Source: Aurantiochytrium sp. KH105 (lineage: Eukaryota; Sar; Bigyra; Thraustochytrida; Thraustochytriidae). From it: DNA of 64,000 nucleotides. The stretch lies in assembly GCA_003116975.1 (NCBI GenBank), contig BGKB01000148.1, positions 1 to 64,000 on the forward strand, written 5' to 3'. A program made the position numbers and the translations under genes. Below, one piece after another: positions 20,319 through 28,400 of this stretch. Below the pieces are notes generated by a model. The model was not told the origin of the DNA. It saw only the letters and a list, made by a program, of their open reading frames with translations, and searched no databases. The first letter of the stretch is position 1, and every line of letters starts with the position of its first letter.

Positions 20319-21068
20319 TTATACCATTTGTAAGCACATGGCAGGCATAAGGAGAGAGATGATCAGGGTAGCGAGGCCTTGCGATTGGGCTGCGGCGATC
20401 TCGTCAGCCTCGACAACGCTGATTTCTGCTCCAGGAACTGCATGTGAAATCATGAGGAGATCTAGCAAAGGAGGAAGGACGCCAAAACCAAGACCAATTG
20501 TCCCGACGATGAATAGAAGGTTCACTGTACAAACTGCGTATGCGGCCGATTCGGCGGCGCAGAGTTCGCGAAGCGCTGTGAAGTTGATCTCTGGCCTCGT
20601 ACGATCCTTGGATCCCATGACCTGCAAACTTGTGGGCGTGCGTTCTTTGCGTGCGTTGAATAGCAATTCTTCTTGCGACTTTGCCAAGGAATTGTAGGCG
20701 CGCACGAGGAGCATTACGCACGTAACCCCGACCACGCCTACCAAGGTCATATGCTGTGCGCATGGTTTTCCATCATTGTCAACCTTGCTTTTTCTCTTTA
20801 ACTCTTTCTAAAGGTGGAATACATGGTTTGAGACGTCTTGCATGCCGCCTCGAAAAGCTCCGTATTCACGTACCTTGTCTGGATTGACCCCAAAGAGCGC
20901 CGAGGCGTACACGTGCGCTGGCGCCGAGACTGCGACGCAGGCGAGTGTCCCACCGCAAGCCCATCTCGTCGCCACTTCGGCCGGCCCGGCCCCTCGTTTC
21001 TGAGGCGTCGGGAACTCGCGCAGCACCGCGTCCAGGCCGCACGACTCGCTCTTGCGTGCGCGAACCAT
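20319..21068 (-). CDS. SSR3: TRAP-gamma-like translocon-associated subunit, two exons
   Basis: Exons 20874-21068 and 20319-20753 (reading on the minus strand) give 209 residues. The donor gtacgtg follows ...FGVNPDK and the acceptor gcacag precedes HMTLVGVVG, both phase 0. The joined order of features matches TRAP-gamma/SSR3: a short N-terminal FPTPQK-type segment, a first hydrophobic pair, then MTLVGVVGVTCVMLLVRAYNSL (human: MTLVSTYLVAFAYKNV), a basic Lys/Arg loop, a loop ending in a conserved Glu (AAESAAY), a VNLLFIVGTIGLGFGVL helix and a last GLATLIISLL helix. TRAP-gamma is a four-pass ER protein of the Sec61-associated TRAP complex. Overall identity is low, so the assignment rests on layout and a few motifs. 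Confidence 0.6.
20754..20873 (-). other. intron of the TRAP-gamma-like gene
   Basis: A predicted 120-nt phase-0 GT-AG intron (gtacgtg ... gcacag). Splicing keeps the frame and places two membrane segments in TRAP-gamma order. Confidence 0.6.
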
Positions 21069-21741
21069 GCTTGCGCGCAGCCAGACTTCTTGTCGATGTG
21101 CGCAAGCTCAGCGCTCTTGCCTCTCTGCTCTCGTCGGCAGCGGGGCTGGGCTGAGTGAGGTCGGCCGAGCCCAACGGACTTTCTTGTTTCTTTGTCAAAC
21201 ACACAAGCGATGCGAGCAAGAAGAAAGCGTGCGCTCTCACCTCTGCCAACGCTATGCAAAGCTCTTTGCCCTGAACGCGCGCTCTCGAGCGACCAAGACT
21301 GCGCGCACCTGCAGAAAACGCCTTGCGAGAAACAACCGGTGACCGAGCGGAGTGAACCACCGCTCGCGGGTCTTCACAAGGTGATGGATCGCCGTGTCTC
21401 CGGCTTTCGCTGTTCGCTGCTGCGCCCTCGTCTCTTCGCATCCGCATCAATCAGTCATTCGGGCCCGGGCCTAGCTGGCCCTAGGCCCACTCCTAGCGGG
21501 CTTCTTCTTCATTGGCTCACGCGCATCGATCGATCGATCGATCGATCGATCGATCACAGCGCGCACAGCGAAGGCAGATCCCGATCGAAAGGCCACAGCA
21601 CGCGGCGACGCGGCCCCGAGCTCTCACGCGCGAGCGAGGCCGAGGCGCGGAGAACGGACGTCTCTGCGCGCGCGCGGAACCCAGGCGGCTCTGGACGCGG
21701 CGGCGGCGGCGGCAGAGACGGCGGCGGCGACCGCGGCAGCC
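21069..21741. other. divergent intergenic region, TRAP-gamma / MMS19
   Basis: No supported gene. It holds an 8-bp inverted repeat GGGCCTAG/CTAGGCCC at 21467-21488 and an ATCG microsatellite at 21525-21555, then GC-rich MMS19 leader. Confidence 0.55.
21525..21555. repeat. ATCG microsatellite
   Basis: About seven tandem ATCG units. Confidence 0.95.
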
Positions 21742-24700
21742 ATGACGACGGAAATGCTCAGCGAGGCGGCGCTCCCGCGCGCGCTCGAGATGTTCTGCGC
21801 TGCGGAGAGCTCCGACGACGACCGGGCAGAGGGGCTGAACGTGATCCTGGTCCAGCTGCACAGAGGCGTCGGCGGAACGCTCAATGAACTCATCGCCGGC
21901 GGACTCAGACCGTATCTGACGCACGAGGACGGCTACGTACGCATGCGCGGGACCAAACTCCTCGCGCAGGTCATCCAGCGACTCCCTGACCTCAAGCTCG
22001 ATGCCAAAATGGTGCGCGCTCTCGTTCGCTTCCTTGTCGACCGCTACGCGTCGGACTTTGATAGCTCTGGGCCGTGTCTATCCACGCTGCGAGCGCTCCT
22101 CGAAATGCACGAGTCCAATTTCCCCTCAGACGAGATGCTCGGCGAAATGGTGCGCGCCATTCTCACTGCTCATCACGTTCCCTCGCTGTCCCAGTCTCTC
22201 CGGCACAACGTGTACCAAATTCTGCAAAATCTCGTTGACAAAAAGCGCTTCGCTGCGGCGCTCCGCGCCCAGTTTGAGGGATCGCGCGTGGTCAATGCCT
22301 TCACCGAGGCCATGGAGGGTGAAAAGGACCCTCGCTGCCTTCTTGTTTCTCTTCGCGTTGTCGCTGCGCTTCTTCGCGACGACGCCCTTCTTTTTGCGTC
22401 TCCCCAGTCGGAGCTCGAGGCCGTGCAGCGCGCCTTTGATGTGACCTGCGTGTATTTCCCCATTGTCTTTCGCCCGCCGGCCAACGATCCCTTCAACATT
22501 AAAGCTGAGGACCTCTGGGCAGCCCTTCATGCCGTTTTTACGTGCCACTTTGGTATGGCTGAACACGTTATTAGCATGCTGATGGACAAACTTAACCTTA
22601 CAGCCCCTGACGCCGCGGCAGCCAAGGTCGATTCACTCAAGACCCTTCAGGTCTGCCTCGTAGCCTATGGCGTCGCTAATGTGTCCGAATTTTTGCCTTC
22701 TCTACGACGCGTGCTCGTCCGTCTCGTCGTAGAAGCAGACGAGGCCAGCATCGCGGACGAGGCGGTCGCTACTACGCGCTGCATTACTGCCGCCGTCTCC
22801 AAGCTCGAAGACATTCGCCTCGCGTCCCTGCCAGGGGCAGGCGAAGGCGCCTCGGCGGAGACCAACGATGATGGCCCGACGCCTTGGGCACTCTTCGTTG
22901 TCCCCACTGTCGAGGAGGCTGTCACCTCTGTGGGCCAGGTCGTAGACTCTATGCGAGGCCGTGCCTCGGGGAAGCTGCTCGCTTGCATCGCCCAGTCGAG
23001 CGCGCTTGGACTTCGCCTCGTCGCGGAAAACGCGCTCCCTGTGCTGCGCAAATGGTGCGTCCGGCCCGATGCTTCCGAAACGCAGCGCGCGGCTTCCTTC
23101 GATCTCATTCTGCAAATTGTTCGCGGTATCGATCGCGATGTTGCCTATCAAGAGGAACATCGGCCCATGCAAGCGGACAAGATCGAAATGATTCTGGCGC
23201 TTGAAATGGACGAGCTCAAACGAATGCGGAGCGTCATGGATCAAGATGAGGGCACCGGTCCGAGCGAGGGTGCCTCGGCGGCGGCGGCGCGCCGTATTGC
23301 TGTTAAAACCCTCTGCGAGCTCATCATGCGCCCGCCCTCGCCTCTTCTCAGCCAGGACCAGGTCGCTACGGTCCTTGATGCCTGGGCGGACCTCATCATC
23401 GAGGCTGGCGAGAAGGACGAGGAAGACGTTGGTGAAACCTGTCTCAAGGCATTTGTGGAGACTGGCAGTCACCGCTCTGGTTGCGCCGAGCACATTTGCT
23501 CACGCGTTCTCAGCGCTCTGGAACAAGCAGGCCGCGTTGACGCGCTGGCCTCGCTGTGTGCCATCCCACAGGTCTTTGAAGCCGCGTTGCCGCGCCTTCT
23601 TCGATCCCAAGATCGACCTATAGAGGAGACATTTGGCGTAGTCTCTGGCATCGTTGAGGCCAACAAGTCCTACAAGGAGGGCATGACCCAGTGCTGCCTT
23701 CCGCTTGATGGAGACGCCCTCGTGCCCATGATTTTGTCATACCTCGAGCAAGGCCAAGTTCTGGTACCGGCTGGCATCAAGATCCTTGGCACCGTGTCGC
23801 GTAGCGTGGACGCGGACGTCCAAGCACAGCTCGCAAGCCACATGATTAGCAAGTTCGTCCTCGCCGATGATGCATCTCGCAATCTCGAGTCAACAATGCC
23901 GGCCATTCTTGCTGTACTAGGAGGCGTGCGCGCCGAGGTCGCACGAGACCTCGACACGGCCGTAGTGCCCGTCTTGGAGGCGGCTGCAGTACAGCGCAAG
24001 GATCTCGATGCCAAGACGGCGCGCGCAGCCAGCGAGTGCCTTGCTTCGTTGCTCAATAAATTTGACGATGCACGTGATGGAATTGTCACGGAGGTCTCTC
24101 AGCGTCTCTTCCAGGGCGCACAGGCGGGATCTGTTCAGCATTTGGCGGCGCTCACGCCCGTCACCAAAGCGCTCGTGATGCGTGCGCATCCGCTGGCAGC
24201 TTCGCTCTCGGACGGCGTCCTGGAGATTCTGTCCACGGTGCCGGAGACTAGCACGGAATCGCTTACCCTGGCTGCGCAGCACTTTGGGGTGATTATTGCC
24301 CCCGATGCGCACGTGCTCAACAAGGCAAGTTTCGCTGTCGAGCGTCTCTTTTTTCAGCAGCGTTTCTTTGCAAAGTACTTTCCGCTTGTGCGGGACAGAG
24401 TGACGGCCGCTGCACCAGATTCACCCCGTTATCACTTTTATTTGCTCGCTGCTGTGCAATTGATCGAGCACGTGCCACGAGCGGTAATGTTGCAGGACGC
24501 CACGCTTTCCTTTCTCACTCGTGCGTTGCAGGACCCTGGTCTTGACGTCAAGACCTCGGCGCTTGCCTCAATTAGCGTGCTCATAGAAGACAATGTCCAA
24601 ACGGCCGAACCTTTGCTCTCGACCATTATTCCGCTGCTATTGGATCTCTCTGTCTACAAGCCTGGTCTTCTCGCGCGGAATCGAGCTCTTGCCATTGATA

Positions 24701-24858
24701 CTCTCATGGCCTTCACGGAGCTCCCTTACAACAAGATTCACACCTTTCGCGCGGAGGTGTCCAAGTCCTTGTCAAAGGCTCTCGATGATCCCAAGCGCGC
24801 CGTTCGCAAACGTGCTGTGGCCTGTCGCAATCGCTGGCTCATTTTGCAAAACATCTAA
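21742..24858 (+). CDS. MMS19: MMS19/Met18 cytosolic iron-sulfur assembly HEAT protein
   Basis: 1038 residues made of helical HEAT-type repeats throughout (human MMS19 1030). The N-terminal family block is clear: FDVTCVYFPIVFRPPANDPFNIKAEDLWAAL (animal: CYFPIDFTPPPNDP), followed by HVISMLMDKLN and AKVDSLKTLQVCL (animal: KVDS...KLDSLQTL). The C-terminal HEAT region has LLSTIIPLLLDLSVYKP and NRALAIDTLMAFTELPYNKIHTFRAEV, which match the conserved C-terminal block that binds CIAO1 and target Fe-S proteins. MMS19 helps load Fe-S clusters onto DNA polymerases, helicases such as XPD, and other nuclear enzymes. One uninterrupted exon; ATG is the first in frame. Confidence 0.92.
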   Translation: MTTEMLSEAALPRALEMFCAAESSDDDRAEGLNVILVQLHRGVGGTLNELIAGGLRPYLTHEDGYVRMRGTKLLAQVIQRLPDLKLDAKMVRALVRFLVDRYASDFDSSGPCLSTLRALLEMHESNFPSDEMLGEMVRAILTAHHVPSLSQSLRHNVYQILQNLVDKKRFAAALRAQFEGSRVVNAFTEAMEGEKDPRCLLVSLRVVAALLRDDALLFASPQSELEAVQRAFDVTCVYFPIVFRPPANDPFNIKAEDLWAALHAVFTCHFGMAEHVISMLMDKLNLTAPDAAAAKVDSLKTLQVCLVAYGVANVSEFLPSLRRVLVRLVVEADEASIADEAVATTRCITAAVSKLEDIRLASLPGAGEGASAETNDDGPTPWALFVVPTVEEAVTSVGQVVDSMRGRASGKLLACIAQSSALGLRLVAENALPVLRKWCVRPDASETQRAASFDLILQIVRGIDRDVAYQEEHRPMQADKIEMILALEMDELKRMRSVMDQDEGTGPSEGASAAAARRIAVKTLCELIMRPPSPLLSQDQVATVLDAWADLIIEAGEKDEEDVGETCLKAFVETGSHRSGCAEHICSRVLSALEQAGRVDALASLCAIPQVFEAALPRLLRSQDRPIEETFGVVSGIVEANKSYKEGMTQCCLPLDGDALVPMILSYLEQGQVLVPAGIKILGTVSRSVDADVQAQLASHMISKFVLADDASRNLESTMPAILAVLGGVRAEVARDLDTAVVPVLEAAAVQRKDLDAKTARAASECLASLLNKFDDARDGIVTEVSQRLFQGAQAGSVQHLAALTPVTKALVMRAHPLAASLSDGVLEILSTVPETSTESLTLAAQHFGVIIAPDAHVLNKASFAVERLFFQQRFFAKYFPLVRDRVTAAAPDSPRYHFYLLAAVQLIEHVPRAVMLQDATLSFLTRALQDPGLDVKTSALASISVLIEDNVQTAEPLLSTIIPLLLDLSVYKPGLLARNRALAIDTLMAFTELPYNKIHTFRAEVSKSLSKALDDPKRAVRKRAVACRNRWLILQNI

Positions 24859-25447
24859 TCTTTTCATCAACGTATTCATGTCCAGTCCTAGTGACCAATT
24901 TTCTCAGGCGCGCGGAGAGGGGCGCTTTCTCTTCTCCAAAGAGTACAGACGAGTATAGAAATCCTGGAGCTCTTTGCTTTTCGATCTTCGTCGTTGTGCA
25001 GTTCTGTCGACCAGCCTCGGCCCTTCGCCTTGCACGGCCGTAGGCTTCGGTACCGCTTCGCTAGCGAAAAGCATGCTCGACTCGCCGCTCGACTCGAGTT
25101 GCGACGCGGCGGTGCCAGCAAAAGCTCATCTCCGCAGCCGAGCCGGCCCGCGTGTCCGGCAGCGCGGGCGGGAGACAGGCAGGGAGAGGCGGCCCGGCGC
25201 GGCCTGTCTCGCGCCTGCCCGCCTCGCGCAGCGCGACGCCGCGAGGAGGCCTCGCGCAGCGCGAGAGAGCCCTCCTCGCCGCAGCGCGGACGGAAACGAA
25301 GAGAGCCAAAGCCAAGACGCCAGACGCCAGACGCCAGACGCCAGACGCACGCCAGGCGCCTGACGCTGGTACCGGCGGGCGGAAGCACGGGTCTGAGCGC
25401 AGACCCAGGCGCAGGGGCAGGGGCAGGCGCGCTTCGTTTTGGGGAAA
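24859..25447. other. intergenic region and ferlin leader
   Basis: About 590 bp with no supported gene. It is GC-rich and includes the heptamer repeat. Long opposite-strand frames are composition artefacts. Confidence 0.5.
25310..25350. repeat. CCAGACG tandem repeat
   Basis: Four to five copies of the heptamer CCAGACG in the leader upstream of the ferlin gene. Confidence 0.85.
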
Positions 25448-28400
25448 ATGGCGGAGGATAACTCGCTGCACGCGGCGCGCCGTATCCGCGTGACCGCCAT
25501 CGTGAACGTGATCGAAGCGCGACACCTCGCCGGCAAGGACTCGAACGGACTCTCGGACCCCTTTGTACGGGTCACCGTCGCGGGGAGACGACAAACGACG
25601 GAGATACGACGTAACTCCATCAATGCTACGTGGGACCAAACCTTTACCTTTCAAGACATGGACCTTTCCGTGGAGGAGTTTCAGGCCGAACTCGTCATCC
25701 TGCAAGTCTTTGATGCAAACGTAATCTTTGCCAACGAGCTCATTGGGCAATTCTCCTTCGGGCTTGCCAAGGTTCGAAACCAGCCGCCTCCGCACCGCCA
25801 TCAGGTGTACAGACGGTGGCTCATGCTCACCGACCCCAAGAATCCCCTCGAAGAGCAGGGCTATCTTCAGGTCTCAGTCACTGTGCTGGGGCCGGGGGAT
25901 GTGCCACCAGCGCACTCGCGACAAGAGGATTATGCCGGGCTCGTTGCGACCCCACATCAGCAGACTGGCGATGCTGAGCGCGTTCTTCGCAACCCGGACG
26001 TGCGGCGACGCGGGTACAACTTTAGCATCAAGGTTTTTCGAGGCGAAGATCTCGCCGTCACAGACCCATGGAACAACGCGAGCGATCCTTTTGTCGTCGT
26101 TCGCTTCAACGGTCTCATGGCTCGTACACCGCATCAGCCGCGCACGACGTCTCCAAGCTGGAACCATTTGTTGGTGCTCCCCATCTTCACACCGTGCTTC
26201 AGCAATACCATCGAGATTCAGCTGTTCGACTATGTTAGGGGGCAGCCCGACAGACTCTTGGCGACGCGTCGGCTCGCGTTCACAAGCTTGCTTGGGCAGT
26301 CGTTCCCGCCGTCATGGTACAATTTTTATGGTCGCATGGATGAGGAGCGCGACTCCTCTGGGTGGGTCTGCGACGTGATCCGCTCATTCAAGTCAGACCG
26401 AGACGCCACAAACTACATGGGTCGCATTCTACTCAGTTTCAATACTGAGCTCACAGACAAGCCCGTTCATATCGATAGACCCTGTCCTCCGATCAAAGGG
26501 CCCAAATCGCAGCCTTTCATCCTCAGCGTTGACGTGTACGAAATCGCAGAACTCGACCTCAGTTTTGGTCGCAAGGTTATGATCGAGCTTCAGTTCGGCC
26601 CCCACAAGCGGCAGTCGGACTGGTGCGCGGTCGGCACCGTGCAGCCTTTGCCGCAAAAGCGCCATTCGGCACGTCGAAGTAACAACGATTCGCTCGAGGA
26701 CGGTCATAGCGAGGAAGACGATGAATATGTCCTTGAACCACACGTGAACGGTGTCCTGCTATCCTGCTCGGGAGACAACTCTCACGAAGAGTTCTCGCAT
26801 ACTGCCTCGAATCCAGCTGCGAGACAAGCTACTCGCAGGGCAATGACATCTAACCCAGCTCAGTTTCGCTCCATCGAGGTCCCGTTGCCGACGCGTTGTT
26901 CGGAACCTACAGTCCAAGAATGCGCGCAATTTTACGATGTCATCCTCAATGTGTATGTCAAGGGCATTTTTGGAAGCCCGCAGCGTGTAGGTTTTTTGCG
27001 CTTCAAGGCGATTGATATCATGGGCACGAGTAGCACACCGGAATGGTTTCCAGTTCGTGGCGTCACCAACAAGGCTGGAGCCTCCGAGACGCCGGCGCAA
27101 CTTCTCGTTAGCGTTCGTTTCGGCCAAAAGCTTGGGGCGCTCAAGCGACTGCCCATGCAGCCTCCAGCAAGAGAGCGCTTCCAGCTTCGCGCGCACGTTT
27201 ATCAGGCTCGCAATTTGCGGGCGACAGACGATCAAGGTCTTGCCAATCCGTACGTGACCATTTCGCTTGCAGGAAAGACTGCACGTCTCGCGCGCACGTC
27301 TCGCAGCGACAAGCTCAGCGAGGTCTGTGAGATCAATCGGCGCAACACTGCACAAGTGTTGTCTTCCTTACAATCTTCTCAAACAGCGACTGGGTCATCG
27401 ACAAGCCGATCTTCAACCGGCGCAGGCAACAACAACAATCCCATTGATCCAAGGCTAGAGCGCACGAGCGTCGTTGCCTCGACCTTGGATCCGGTTTGGT
27501 ATGAGACGATGGTGGTTGACGAGGTCCGTCTTCCTTCGCAGCTCTCCCTTGCACCTGACATAGATATTCGTGTGCAGAGCAAGGTTGAAGGAGCTCGCGA
27601 CGAGATCATTGGGCGGGTCAAGTTCCCCGCAGCACTTTGCTCGCTGGAATTTTGGCCAGCAACCAAGCGTCCCCGCTGGCTCCGGCTGGCGCGAAGTGAA
27701 CTGACGGCGTTACGGGCGAATCGATCCTTGCAGCAGCCCGTGAGTCTTTTGCAAACGGACGGGAAGATCGGAGTAGAGAGTGAATTCGAAGCCGAGAGTC
27801 AAGCTGGCGACATTCTAATCAAGCTTGAGCTCGTGCCTATTCGTGAAATCAGAGCTTTCCCGCTCTGGGCTCACCGGTGGCCCCGGGTCGTGCCTTGCGA
27901 AGTGCACCTCGGTACCGTGGGGCTTCGTCGTCTTGAGGAGTATGGTCTCTTTGGGTCCATCGATCGCCCCTTTTGCGAGGTCATGGTCCAGAGTATCCCA
28001 AATATGCTGGCCCCAAGTGCCATCGCAACTAACGTTGTCGAAGGGCAACCCATTATCAGCGGGACCACGCAGCCGAAAAGCAGCGCTGTGTCGGGAGGCG
28101 TTGCTTCACACCTCAACGAGTCCGTGCATTCGCGTTCGATGATGGGGAATACGCGTCGCGGGCGAACTACTGGGTCCGCGGGGAATAATCAGCGCCGAGG
28201 GTTGGAACGTCGAGGCGGAGGCCAAGGTGCCGGCCCGCGCATGTCGACCCCAGGAGGTCCGGGTGCACTTCATGATATTGGACTCGACAATGAGGACGGC
28301 CTCGAGTCTGGCATCGGACCGGGCGGTCAAGATGGTGACGAGGAGACAAGTCGGCTGATTTCAGGAATGCGGGCATTTGTTTTTCATCGACTGCCAAAGA

